A DNA stretch of 64,000 nucleotides, taken from the NCBI GenBank assembly GCA_001953115.1, contig LSSL01000127.1, forward strand, positions 44,835-108,834. The letters are read 5' to 3'. The translations under genes and the position numbers were made by a program. Below are positions 1-14,400 of this stretch, in pieces. The first letter of the stretch is position 1. Every line of letters starts with the position of its first letter. This stretch comes from Smittium mucronatum (Eukaryota; Kickxellomycota; Harpellomycetes; Harpellales; Legeriomycetaceae). Under the pieces are notes generated by a model. It was not told the DNA's origin. It did not search any database and saw only the letters and a program-made list of their open reading frames with translations.

Positions 1-1110
1 AAAAAATTCACACTAAATAGAAAGATTTTATCTGGGAGATTTCTGAAATAAATTCTACTAATATTTATGTTCATTCAGCTTTAGAAAATTTAGGAAAACT
101 TTCAAAATTTACTTATGAGCATAGAAAAAAAGTGGAAATTTTTTAATGAAATAAATGCTAAAATATATATTATATTAGTATAAATGAAAAAAACTAATTT
201 TTTTGCAAGAATTATTATTCATTAAACTCTTTAACAATAGATGCTTATAGATATTTAATTCTGCCATATAAATATATATATATATATATGAACTAGAAAA
301 CAATCAAATTTGATCGGCTTTTTTATGTCTGTTTTAAGAGGTTAGAATATATATAGAGTTTTAGTATAAAAAAGTTGTAAAATACAACTTATGGCAAAAA
401 AATCTTTTATTTAAAATTAATGCGGAATATTTTGGCATGATATGGAAGTTTATGAAGTGTTCAGAAATATTTGAGCTTCCAATAGTTAGCTCACATAAGA
501 ATTTTTACCAAAAGCTTTTTTCAAATAGCATAAAAGTATCTATAAAGAAATAAAGGAATATTTAATGTATCTCAGATGAGATTTAATGATAAAACTGTCT
601 TTTTAAATAATTATTTAAAATATTGTAATATAAAATTTCTTTTATTCCTAAATAAGAGGATTCCTATTTATCTACCACATCTTAAAAAATAATGGGAAGC
701 TAGATTATACAATAGTCATATTTTTTTGGAGTGATAAAAAGAATGAAGAAATTTTTATAACAAAAAATATTCATTAACCATTAAACCTTAGAATAAAGAA
801 TAATTTTCTGTTTATTAAATTAAATCTTCACTAAAATTTTCAATCTTAAAGCTTATTACATTGAAATATATTATTAAATCATTATTCAATAAACCTAATT
901 TAAAATCAATTTGAATTTTCTCTAATGGAAAGGACTCCACCATATAATTTCTAAATATTAATTATTATGGAAATAAATAAGATGAATACGCAGAATTTTA
1001 CTGATTAAATTAAATTTCACATAATTTGAGTATGAAGACTAATTTTTTTATCCTCAGATTTAATTAAAACCAATTTCAATAATTATTACGTTTATAGTTT
1101 AAATAAAAAG

Positions 1111-1151
1111 CGGTTTAATACGTTTTGGTGTCAAAAACGTTTAAAACCCCG
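1111..1151. repeat. Imperfect palindrome (hairpin)
   Basis: An arm beginning cggtttaatacgtttt is followed by a short gtgt loop and an arm ending caaaaacgtttaaaaccccg, which pairs back with a few mismatches. It is locally GC-richer than its surroundings. It could be the end of a decayed miniature inverted-repeat element, but no partner copy was found. Confidence 0.4.
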
Positions 1152-2963
1152 ATAATGTCTTGCATAGCCAATCTAGATAATTTTTTTAGAAAACTATTAC
1201 AGATTTATATTTCATTATATGTTAATGACATGCTAACAAAATAAGTATATAAATTAAAAAAATTTAGTTTTAATTTTTTTTTAAATTTTTCAAGCCAAAA
1301 TGTTACTAAATATCGTTTTAATAATTTTTTTAATAATAAAACAAAAAATTTATATCCGATTTTATGAGAGAAAAAAATTTTGATAAAAAATTTAAGAGTA
1401 TAAAGATAAAAATATCACGAGTGAAATTAAAATATAAATTTACTGGAGCGTTTTATAAATCTTTACCCACATATGCTTAGAATTATTTTTGAGGTCCGTA
1501 ACTTTATATATTTTAAATTTTAAATTTTAAAATAAGATTTTTATCAGTTTGAAATATTTGCTTATAAAATTAATATAAATGCTTATATATTCTTGAGCTT
1601 ATTAAATCATCAAGGATGTTTATTTCGAAAACTGAAAAATTTGTAGTTTAACACCCGATTCGTTAAAAATTTATCTTGAATGAGTGTTATTTGCTTCTAG
1701 GAATGAAATAATAGGTAGGCATAAGTAAAGTAAAATGGAAAATTTTATAATTAGTGAGATTTTTTCTTTATTTCTTAAGAGTTTTTCACTTTTAGGAACG
1801 CAATTTTTCATTTTTATAAACTTATTATTTATTTGCTGGCGGGATTTTTTTTTTACTTTTAAAGAAATATTATTTCATTGTTAGGGGAAGGTATTTTTAA
1901 TTTTTGGAATAATAATATTACATATATGGAAATATCTATTCTTATTGTTAAAAATTAAATATACGTATTTGAGGATTTTGTAACATTTTTTAAATCAAAT
2001 TTCATTCTTTTTCGGAATAAAATTCTCTTAATAGATTCGTGGGAAAAAAAATAATCAATGAAAAATGTAATTTAATCAAAAGTGAAAAAAAAATTTTAAC
2101 GGATTCATGTGAAAGAAATTATTGTGATGATCGAAAAAATAAATAAATAAGGTAGTGTGTTAAATTTTTAATTATATGAAAAAATTAAAATAGCATTGAT
2201 TATTTCAAATAAAATTAATACATATTCGATGAATTTTTGACTTTTGTGCAATTTAGTTTGTAAAAATTAGTGGGGCTTTCAGAGTTATTTTTAAATTTTA
2301 TTAAATGACATTTTCATATTCTGAATATGAACTAGGCGAATCTTCTAGCATCATATCGAGCCATATATCATCAAGGCCGTAAGATGATTTGATAGTTCTT
2401 CAGAGAGCTTTTAGAATAATAAAAAAAGATCTTAAATCACGAATATTTCTTGTCCATTTTATTAAATAAATTGTGAGATTGAAAAAAAATAGACATATTT
2501 ATATTGAAGTATTTATTTGAATTTCTACTGTTTATAGATTAGTTAAAAAATAAATAAACAGGGAAATATAAATTTTTTTTTTTTTGTTCTTTTCTCAAAA
2601 AAACATATAAAAAGTATAATTCAAGAACAAAATTTTTTTTTTCTATTTCTTTGATAGAAAACCCTTTTTTTACGATGCAAAATATGAAGGAAAAAAATGG
2701 AAAAAGAACACATATTTTTACCGAGGACCAATATTCACAGAAGTGCGCTGGATACGGAATTTCCCCTAAATCTTTTGTTCAGGATACCCATTAAAAGAAA
2801 AGATTTATCGTTTTAAATATAATACAGTAATATTTCAGAGAAATTAAAAATAAATATGATGATAAGCTTCTTTTTTTATGAAAAGGATTTATTTTACAAC
2901 TGAATAGATCACACGGGTATTCAGAAGTGAATAATAAGGCTACTTTTATCGCCCCTGTAAACA

Positions 2964-2975
2964 GGGGGGGGGGGG
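2964..2975. repeat. Poly-G homopolymer (12 G)
   Basis: Twelve consecutive G residues in strongly AT-rich DNA, immediately preceded by gcccctgtaaacagggg, whose arms can pair. It matches a pattern in this window of long G or C runs, also at 16148-16155, 34667-34681 and both edges of the assembly gap. Confidence 0.8.
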
Positions 2976-4740
2976 CATTTGTCTCGTTGTCTATATTTGG
3001 CATATCTTTCTATTAAATAAGTGTGACTCAGTTTAATATCACATCTTTTAATTTTTTGCAGAATAAAACTAATTCTTTGCATTGGACAAAATAAGGTTTA
3101 TCTTTATGGATATATCGAGCTTCAATAAGCCAAATCAACAAAAAAATTAATTACGAATTAAGAAAAATTTATAAATATCTTCCGGAACATACAACTCAGT
3201 TTAATCAGAGGGAGATTTTTCCAGCCAAGAAGATAAGATAAAAAAAAATTCCCAGAGCTATAGATTTTTTATCTATAGGGCTAAAATGTAACCACGATTA
3301 TCAAGTCATTTAAATAAAATAAATCAAATAATCCATGACATATGCAAATTTGGATAGTAGATTACTTACAAAAAGCTCTATTATTTAATAAATAATAACT
3401 CATCTTAGTATTTAGTATTTATTTTTATATATCTTTAAAAAAATAGTTTTTTTTAATCTATATAACCCTTAAATTTTTATTTCAAGAATAAAATTATTAT
3501 ATTTTATGGATATAATTTATAAATATATTATAAAAAAAGTTTTTTTAATTTTGATTATTAAATTTAGAATCAATTTTTTTTTTTTTGCACATCAAGGATG
3601 CTATATTACATGTTTATTCATCATTCCAGGATTTTTCATTTTTATTTAAATCGATTTTATTACAAATCCTATTTTTTTCCTAAACTATTATAGATATTTT
3701 TTTCTCTATATCTAATGTAATTAGAATTCTCTAAAAGCATAATGTTTTTTCTTTTCAATAAAGACAATTATCCCTAATTATTTACAATTATTCCCAAAAA
3801 AATGAAAATAATTCCCCAAAAAATATAACAATGTGTCTTTTAAAATGAAAAATAGCATCTTGAAAAATGAAAAAAGCTTTAATTCGGAAATTGGTAGAAA
3901 TTTTCAATCATTACTGTTAAGAAAGATTTCAGAAGAATATTTCCATTTTAATTAAAATAAAACTTTTTCAATAATTAAACGAATTAGAGTTTATATATAT
4001 GTACTTAATAAATTTGGGATATTTTTTTTTCATTTTTATAAAGTTATTGAATTATATATTAAAATGGTATTTTTTTATAAAATCTCCTAATCCTCTACTT
4101 AAATATTTTTAACCTATTTACTTTATATATCATTTAATTTAACTAACATGAATCATTTTTATATTTATTTTATTATATAAAAGACGAGGCTGTTATTAAA
4201 TATATTTAATTGCGTTCAAATTTACTCGATATAGATAGATTATGCACCAATGAAAGTTTTGTTGTATTAACTATAAAAAGTAATTACAATTGAAATCTGA
4301 CTGAATTTTTTTTTAGTATTCATACATGAATAGTAAAAAAATTTCATCAAAAAAATCTTTGAAAATGTAACCTCTATTTTTGAATAATACAATAGCACTC
4401 AATATTTATGATATAATATAATTTTCACGAATTAATGTGAAAATTGATATAGTAGATTTTATTTAATATTTATTAAAAATATTGAACATTTTTAGTTTTT
4501 TCAGTTTTGATTTGTAATTTTGAGAACATTAGAATTATAGTTTGAGAATTTTCAATAAAAAAATATATCAGTTTACAAGGTATAAAAATAATTATAAGAT
4601 CGAAAATAGAAAAAAAATATTAGAGTATAGATTTCAGTATTTCAAAAATAAAATCTTTGTTTAACTAATATTTTGAATTTTTTATTAAAAGTGTATAAGT
4701 CGATTACATAATGATGATTATAATTTAAAGGTATTTGGTT

Positions 4741-5450
4741 TTTTTAATAATAAATATTCGGAAATAATGTTGTTCCTAGCCATTAATGATGCGATTTTTA
4801 CCAATTCATTACACAATGAATTGAATGCCTATCGAATAAGCTTCATATATCCTTGAATCAAATATAACGCTGTGATAAAGTTTATTTATAAGCAAAATAA
4901 AAATTAATTTTTTTGCAACATATATTGATGATTTATATATTCTTGATTCAAATGAAAAAAAACTATTACTCTTATACTTAGAGCATATTTATAAATCTGA
5001 GAAAAATCGATGATTATTTTCTAAATTTTATGTAAATTGGTAAATTGAGATATAAGAATTCTATTAAAAAGGATAAAAAATCTTCTTTTTGAGGATCGCG
5101 GGATAGTTATATCTGAAACCTGAGTATATAGCTCTATAAAGATATTAAAATATACAGCTTAAAAAGGTTAAATAATCTAAAAATCATTTAAATCATCTGA
5201 AAATTTAATAAAGATAATAGATTAATATTCTTATCTTATTTTAAACTTTTTTATGAATCAGATAATCTTTTCTTTCCCTAAGAATCTAGTTTCAAGCTTC
5301 ATCTAGAAAGTAATAAAGATGATGTTTTTCTGGAACAAGAATTTTTTTTATTGAAGCAACAAAACGGGAAAAAATATGTCTTTATCCATTTAATCAACCA
5401 TAAAAATGTCGCTCATTGTAAAATATGAAGCTATAAACCGTTTAAATCTA
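4741..5450 (+). pseudogene. Possible reverse-transcriptase relic (YIDD-like motif)
   Basis: Conceptual translation around 4918-4990 gives ATYIDDLYILDSNEKK, which resembles the catalytic Y-x-D-D loop of LTR-retrotransposon reverse transcriptases followed by the usual charged helix. Near 5090-5120 a stretch reading RGIVISET recalls the region after the catalytic loop in Ty3-type enzymes. A short open stretch of about 50 codons lies near 5275-5427. Stops interrupt everything, no upstream palm motif is legible, and no long terminal repeats were seen. AT-rich DNA can produce such a motif by chance, so this is a weak call. Confidence 0.25.
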
Positions 5451-5468
5451 AAAAATTTAACGGTTTTG
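5437..5468. repeat. Short hairpin, about 12-bp arms
   Basis: The arms aaaccgtttaaat and atttaacggttt pair with a single bulge across a short A-rich loop. Its role is unknown. It may be the remains of a small inverted-repeat element. Confidence 0.4.
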
Positions 5469-8400
5469 TACCTGAAATTATGGCCAAGATAATTTATGAT
5501 CCACCATAAAAGAACTTTTATTATATTATGGGAAATTTCATAATATTGAAAAAACTATTAAGAGGAAAATTATTTTGATGTTTGGGTGCTTTATTAAATA
5601 TTTTTTACCATATTTCTACATTCTAACTCCAGTTAAAAATTCATTCAGATAAACAAAAATATTTTAAACGAAGATTAAAAAACCCAGATAAGACGAAAAT
5701 TTAATAAAAAAAATATTAGATATAGCTTTATAATAAATTACTGAAAACGATATATGGGAAAAAACATCACTTTTAAATCGTAGTTTTGACTTTTTAATTT
5801 CAGATAGTACTTTATATATATTTTTTTAAATTTAAGATTAAAAAGACCTCATATATACGCTTTTTTTATCTATTTCTAATAAAAAAAAACTTGCTCGTCT
5901 AATAAAAACTCATAAAATAAAAAATAATTTTTTTCATTTTTTATTGAAATCATAAAGAAATATACTAGTATTATTTGATTTTTTATATTTTCAATCTTAA
6001 AATCTTCACTATAATTTGTAAATTGTTCTGTTTTTCGATTTAAAAATGTTAATTTTCAGGGTTTGTAATTTTTCAATAGATTAATTGAATAACCATCATC
6101 TTATTTCTTAAAAACTATCAGCACATTGCTGGAAAATTCGCAGTAAATAGATGGAAAAAATAATTTTTTTACTGAAATTCTCCATTTTATATTTTTATTT
6201 TGGTGCCATAAGATGTTTTAATAATTTGAGTCTCTATATTAACACTTCTAAATTTTCTAGAGTGATTATTTAATTTTTAATCATCTTCTTTCATCCTTTT
6301 TTTACCTGTCACCTTAAAGTGCACAATTAAAAACAAAAATAATAATAAAACATCTTTATTTTGAAAAATAAATGAAAAAAATAGCAAAAAATTTATTATT
6401 TTAATCTTTTATTTAAAAAAAATTGATTGATTGGTTAAATAAATTCAATATATTTGCACAATTGTAAGCTTTGATGCTCTTTTATTTATAATAATCAACC
6501 TTGAATATTAAATTAAGTAATAGTAATAGTTTTAAAACCTATGATTTAAAAATATCAAAATAAATATGTCAAATATTCATATTTTTTGTTTTTGATTATA
6601 AAATTCTCTGAATTTTGAAAAATACTATTTTCCTGTTCTAAGAATGTTAATTTTTTCAATTTAAAAACTTCAAACTGTAAAATGAATAAATTTAAAATTG
6701 ATAAAGCATTGAAATTAAAAATTCTCATTCATTAAGTAAAAAATGGTCACATCTAATTTTTGAATCGCCCAAACAATAACTAATAACCCTCCATTAATTA
6801 TTGAAAATTATATGTATGTATTTATAAATATTAAGTGATTGATAAACCTAAGTGATTGATTTTTTTTTTGATCGTCTGATAAATTTAAGTGGGTATGATT
6901 TTATTTTATTGATTCTGAAATTCGAGTGGATTGAAATTTATTATGAAATGTTGATAATTTAAATTTAAAATTATTTTTCTAAAAATAAAATAAAAAATAG
7001 AAAAAAAGAAATTACATATTATGACCAACAGAATTAATTAATTATGTAAATCGGATATATTTTATAAAATATGAATCTTCTGTAAATTAGGAATAATAAT
7101 ATATTTATAACTATAAAAAAAAACAAAATTTGGTATGAAAAAAATGATAATTTAGCCATTTATAACTTTAATTAAGATAATGAATAAAATAAATTTGAAT
7201 TAGGAAAAAAGATAAAAAATTAATTCCAAATTTTTATTAAATTGAGTAGTAAGATAAAGAAATTTTATATATGTTTATATATTATTTGAAAATTCTGATG
7301 CTGTTTTAATTTTTGTTCCGATGGCTACCGCTGTCAACCAGATTGTGAATTTTTTTCCAATTCTAAATGTTATCGCAATGGTTGATGTTCCTTCAATTGC
7401 ATTTCTTGTTGATAATACTGCTAATAATGAGATTGAAATTTCTGAAACTGTTGCAAATGCAAATTATAAAACGGTTTTCGCTGTTTCTTCGGTTTTAAAT
7501 AACTATGTTTGGAATTATGCAATTTTCAAAAAATATTTTCCTTTGCTTTCGCATTTAAATTTTTGATTTTATGAAAAAAATTCTTTAATTTTTTTGTTTT
7601 TTATATCTATCAAACAAAATTTTAATTTATTGAAATTTATAGCAAAAAATGATTTAATAAATTTGAAATTATGAAATTTTCAATATTTTCATTTTTAAAT
7701 TATATTTTTATTTAGAAATAAATTTACTATAAAAAATTAAAGTGTAGTAAATAAATAAAAGGAAAGACTAAAAAAACACAAGTTAGCTTTTCTAATTTTG
7801 CTATATATATTTTTAAACTATACTGGATTTTTTCTAAAATAATTTAATAATTATTAAAAATAGAGCATATCTAATGATTGGATGAAATTATTGATTTTTT
7901 TTATGGTTAAATAATTTCAAAAAAGGACAAGATGACTGATTTTTCTTAAGACTTAAATTATAAAATTTTACGAGTAAATAAAACTTGGATAAATCTATTC
8001 CTAATATACAAGGATCGTTTAAAATTTGAATATTTTTTTATTCAAAAAAAAAATAAATAAAGAAAAAGGGGATGTAAAAATCAAATTTTAACTCTACACT
8101 AAATTTATATATAAAAAGTTATATATACAAAAAATTTACATAAAGCAGAATAGTAATAATAGCAACAGTTAAAATATTAAAAAAATTCTAAAATTGTCTT
8201 TTTGTTTAGTAAACTTTCTAAATTTAATAAATATTCAATATTAACTTTTCCGATCTTTAATCCCTAATTCTATTTTCCTGTATGGATATTCATAATTAAA
8301 GTTTAAATTAATTAATTAAACATATTTTTGATATCTTCTTTAAATCTTTTTTCAATTTTTTTTATAGAAAGATTAAACAAATAGTTATAATTAAATAAAT

Positions 8401-11400
8401 AGTGCAATTTTATTCTCATTATTTTAAAAACCTTTGATTAAAAGAAAAAAAAAAAATTTTTTCCTATTAAAAAAATTTTCTTGTTTTAAAACTCACAATT
8501 TTATGTTAAAAGGGATATATATTAATAATTTCAGATTATTATTTGAAAATTCTCTTTTTTAATTAAAGAAATTCCATTAAAAAATTTCGGATTCGGATTT
8601 TTACTTTCCATATCATTTTGATAAAAGAAAATTTTTAATTTTTAAATAATCGAATTTATTAATTTTTCGTTACATTAGTTAATGAAATCAAAATAAATTT
8701 TTTTTATTTTGATTATTTTATTTTTTAATTTAAATATCATCTTAGTATAATAGAAGAAATGTGAAAAAAACGCATATTGAATAGACTTAATTCTATAAAA
8801 CACTTTTAATTGATGATAATAATTCTTTTTTATTTCATATTTCAGAAATAAACCAAAAATAAGCTTTAAAAAAATCTAATACTTCCTATATTATAATATA
8901 TTAATTGTATAATTCGCTTCTCAATATCTAAAATCTTATTTATTTTTAGTTAAAACTTTTAATTTATATTAATTTAATAGCGAAAAAAACAAACCACGTA
9001 ATTTACCAATAAAAAATCTTTATCTAAAAACCATTTTGTTTTAAAAAAATTTTAAATAAAATAAAACTGAAAAAGCTAAAGAATTAAATTTTAGCAAAGA
9101 AAATATATTTTCAACCAAGGAAAGATTTTCTATCATTTCAACTTCTAAACTTATGGCTATATAGACCTGAATTTTGAATGATAATATTTTAATGTGTTAT
9201 ATCCTAAATATGGCTTTAAATTTTAAAATTTTCGGGAGAATGCTAAATTTATATTCTAAAAGTGAGGTTTAAACTTTATTTAATAAATGTATTAAGAAGA
9301 ATTGGTCTTTAATATTTAAATATGGAAATAAATTGGTATATATAGATAATAATATGATCTTTATGAAATAATTAATACAAAATTATGAAAAAATAACTCA
9401 TTTGTCACAAATAATGAAACTTTTCATCTCACGACCAATTTTTCATTACTAAGCTGTTATCAGATAACGTTTTTAATGAATAATGTTTAATTTTTGGTGG
9501 AAAAACTACACTATTATAATTGGAGCGTTGATTATTTAATATTGAATTAAAATTAAAAATTAAAAATCTTTTAAACTAACAATGTATTATAAAAATGAAT
9601 AAATTTTATAATTTATGTCAACGCCGATGCAAGAAGATTAAGTTTACATCGATGAAAATTCATCTTATATCTGTTTTAATCATTTTTTTTGCTATAAATA
9701 TTAAAATTAAAAATGCTGGTTATCTTTATCAAAATAAAAGCTTTTGAATTAACTTTAAGAACTAAATTTTATTAAATTTTATTTGCTATAAATAAAAAGT
9801 GACAATAAATAAAGTTTTGATGGAGTGTTTTAGGTAATCTTATCTTAATTTGATAAAAATTAGTATAAATAGAGCTGTATTTGGGATTTAGAATTTAATA
9901 TCTACATGAAATTATCTATTAATTCTTTCTGATTAGAATAAGTGTCATTTTTTTTATAAAAAAAAATGAATTTTGTAATATTTATTGAGTAAATTGAAAA
10001 TTATGCTAATTATAAATCAAAAAATAGTATTCGTACTAATTCATATAAATTAAAATATTTATATGAATAAAATTAAACAATTTAATGCTTTATGACTCTT
10101 ATGTTGTTAAATTATAACTTTTTTAGTTTCATGAGACAACAAGCTACCATAAATAATTTCGTGCAATATAGAAATTAAAAATTCAAGTCTGAAAATTTTT
10201 TAAAATTCTATTTGAAAGATTATATGTATTTAAACTACAATTTTTCGTTTTGATATAAACACAACTCCTAAAAATTAATCCTAAATGATTAATGATATTA
10301 TTGGATGTTAATATAGTATAGTGAAATTAGAGTTTCTAATTTGGTGAAATGACCAATAAATACATGGGTCAATAAGATTTTAATCCAATTTTAATTCTGA
10401 ATAATTAAAACTGCAAAATGAAATGAAAATTGTATAAAAAGGAAATTAATTTGATTATTAAGATAAATAAATATTTATTGAATTACTAGGAAATTTTCGC
10501 TTCATATATATTAAATATATCCCTATAAAAAATTTTTGAAAATTATAAATAATAAATATTTGGTAATTTTATTGTGATAACAATAATAAAGTCGATTAAA
10601 ATAGTGTTTTAATTTGAATCTCATATATTTTAATGTATGATAAGTAACTCAATTCCATATTTACATCCTATGGGATTTCTTTTTCTCCTGAAATAAGTTT
10701 TTTTTTTGTTTTTTTCTGGAGAAATTAAATTTAGCCTTCGGCGTTCTTGAATTTTTCCCTTTTTATATTAAAAATTATTTTTCTTTATCACTTATTTTTA
10801 TAAATAGATATTTAATTCATTCTAACTGAATCATAAAACTTTATTTTTTAGTTCAAAACATGTGAATTTTTTTTATATATTTGACAAAGTTAAAAAAAAT
10901 CTATGAAACACTATATATATCATCAACGAATTCCATATGGTTGTATATTATTGCCTTAAAAACGCACTTTAATATCTTCAAAAAAAAACATCAAAAACGA
11001 TTCTTTCACTATTATTTTTTTTTTCCAAATGCATTCCAAATTTGCAACCCCTAATCATTACTAGGTAGAATTATTTCCATTATCTTGAGAATAAATATTT
11101 CCTTTTTTTTTTTGAGCTATACCACCCTAAAAATATTTTCTGATCACAAATAATTTTTCTCCCATAAAGTACTATTGTTTAATACAAAAAAGATTTATTC
11201 TATAATATCCTACTGACTTTTTAACGACTTCATATGTAAATTAGCCATATTATCATTAACCTAAATATATTACACAGAAACTTGAGCTTTGGGACTTATA
11301 ATTGCACATCATCCATTATGAATATTGGCAATCTCTGTCAACAAAATATCTACAATTTTTCCCACTAAAAAACAGCTTTTCATCCTGAAATAATACAGAC

Positions 11401-14400
11401 AGTCTGTTTATGAAGAAGAAAGCACATTCAAAAATTTATATTTAAAATTTGTTACTCTTATTTAGAGAACATATATAATGATTGATTGGTAGCTTTATTA
11501 CTATTTCAGCTGAATAATTTACAATATTACATAAAAAGGTACAAAAAATACCGATATCTCACCCCATTTTATCGTTTTTATAATAATTTTTAAATATCTC
11601 AAAATAATAATCATCTTATCCTTTGAAAAAATTTAATATTATACCTCTTTTCATTTCATCATTGATTGATTTTTTCCCTCTCAAATTGAATAAACTTCAT
11701 TTAATTCATTTATAATGAATATAGCTAAAAAAAAATAAGTGCCTCTTAAGTTTTTGGATTCCAAGTTGTAATAATTAGGTTTTTAATAATCATACTTGCT
11801 TTTATATTTGTATTTTTTATTTTATCTAAAAATAAAACAAACGATAACGACCTTTTTATTCATTGAATTGATTTTTTGGGATATTTTTGGCTTTTTATCA
11901 ATTTTTTTAATAAATTTTTAGGATTTATTGAATAATTTTAAAGCTAGATAATTTAATTAAAGATATGTGATATATTTATTTTTTATAATAAAAAAAATTT
12001 TATACTGAATAATAAACAACATTATATCAATTTTAAATCAATTCATATTATTGAAAGGATAGAGAAAATATGCGATTAAAGCTAAATAATATTATTTAGT
12101 TTTACGAGCGTGATTTTTAAATCACGAAAATAAATAATATTTATAAAAATATCATATTTCTCTCAAACAAGAATAGTAATTTGGTTATTAAAACTTGAAA
12201 TAAATTTTCCGGAATTTATTTTTTAAAGTGCGTATTATCTAATTTAAAAATTGAAAAACGTGACATCCAGTTTATATAATACTTCTAAAAATATATAAAT
12301 GTATTTTTTATGAAGCTTTTTCCCATAATGAAAAACATCAAATATATAGAATAAGTTTCCAGCCATTTTCAAATGATTAGATTGGTATCAGAACTATTTT
12401 CATATTATCAATTCACATAATAAACACTGATTATTCTTTTTTACCAATAAATAAAAAGAATTAAATTTTAAATTTTTTGAAGCATAAGTTTAAGAAATAC
12501 ACGAATTTCATTTTCAAAACAAACTTAATCATGTAAAATGATAGATAGAAAAATTAGACGAAGCTTTAGTATGAAAATAGTCATGGAACCGATTAAATTC
12601 CTCTTTTTTAATTAGATATTTCTATAATTACGCTATATTTTAATAATTCTCTGTTATTTTTGAAACGATTTGAATTAGTATTCAATTTAATATAATTTAA
12701 TGATTTATTTTTTTTATTTATTAAACGAATATTGAAATATAAAGATTAAATCATCATACTTCATATTAAATCTATTTGGATGCTAATTACCAAAAGAAAA
12801 TTACACCCTTTTAATAATAATTACATCAAATTAGGCATCACATTACTTTCAACATATATTGTGGTAAATTCTTTTTATGAGATGAAAATTTCCGAGTAAA
12901 ATTTTCTGATTTTTTAATATGTATGCATTTCGCCAAAAAAATAAAAATAATATTGGGGAAATTATCTTAATGAAGATTTTCAATGAATCGATTTCTAAAA
13001 AAATCTGCTTTTCGATAAATATATAGTTTATTGGAATAAAAAATAATTTGCAACTTAATTAGATATATTAGGATATTTTGCAAATATTGAATACTTTTAG
13101 TAATTTCGATTCAGTTTAACAAAAACTTATCTATAAAAATTAAAAATATATATCATTAAAAAATCAATTTTTTTTATAATATCCCAAATTTAATAACTAC
13201 CGGTGTTATTAATGAAAATATTCTACAAAAGATAATATTTCGAAAATATCTTTTTTTGAGATTTAAATAATTTTTAATAGTGGTTTAAATATTTCCTAAA
13301 AAAATAAAGATAAAATTATTTACTCGATAATTATTGTTTCTCATTTTTTTAATAATAAGTTTATAATTTAAATTTTTAAAAAACCAATAATCTTCATAAT
13401 GACATTTGATATAATTAAATATCAGGTATAATGCAAAAAAATCAATATAAAATTTTCTAATTTCAAAGATAGTCTCTTATTTAATCAGAACGAAACCCCA
13501 TTTATTTTACTAAAACCGGTAAGTTTTTTTTCTACATTAAATTAATAGATGATATTCAAAAAAGGCACGAAATTATTTAAATCGCGATTGAAATGAGTTA
13601 TACAGTATAAATTTTATATTTTTCTATGTAAATTAATTTCTTTAATTTTTTTAAGAGATATTGTTATTAATTTTACCAAATTTATGTCAAATTAATTCAT
13701 ACATGCTGTCATATCAACTTAAACATCTCTACTATATAAAAATTAATAAATTTTATCTAAAAAAATCTAGCCAATTATAAATCATTAATGATATTTATTG
13801 GATATTTTCCAAAAAAATACACATCTCTTTCTATATTGTAACCTATTTTTGGATTTGTAATTAAATATTTATTTAATTTTACATCTATATTTTAATTTAT
13901 TTTAAATAAAAAAAATGGTCTCCATTAGTATTATTTATCTCGAAAAATTCGATTATTTCTAATATTTAGTTCGTTAAATATATCTAATTACAGAATTTTC
14001 CATAGTTCTGGTAATTTAATTGAAAAATTAAATTTTCTTTTAAAAAAATGAAGAAATAGTACTATAACTGATGTTCTTTTCTATTTTTATTGGCTTGGTG
14101 GTTATTAATATATTTAAAGGCAATTTTTTAATATTTTCCAGATAATTTAAAAAAATTTGTAAGTTTTTTTTTATCCATCTATTTTTATTAGATTAAAAAT
14201 AATTTAACTAATAAAATGAATAAATATTTAATTATTTGTATTAAGGTCTATTAAAACGAATGAAAAATTTTCTTCTTTATTTTTTTTGTGATAAATTGTA
14301 TAAAAATAAAATTTTGATAAATTTATTTAGCAAAAATTATTGTATAAGTAAAATTTTATGTGCATTGAATATATTTATCGACATATACTTCCAAATTTAA

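Larger units (their letters stand above)
1..4740. other. AT-rich intergenic DNA, no gene recognised
   Basis: Very AT-rich sequence with homopolymer A/T runs and frequent stops in all frames. The only open stretch near 2.8-3.0 kb has AT-driven composition and no recognisable motif. A short TA microsatellite lies at about 273-290, a hairpin at 1111-1151 and a 12-G run at 2964-2975. I see no gene, RNA or complete mobile element here. Confidence 0.6.
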
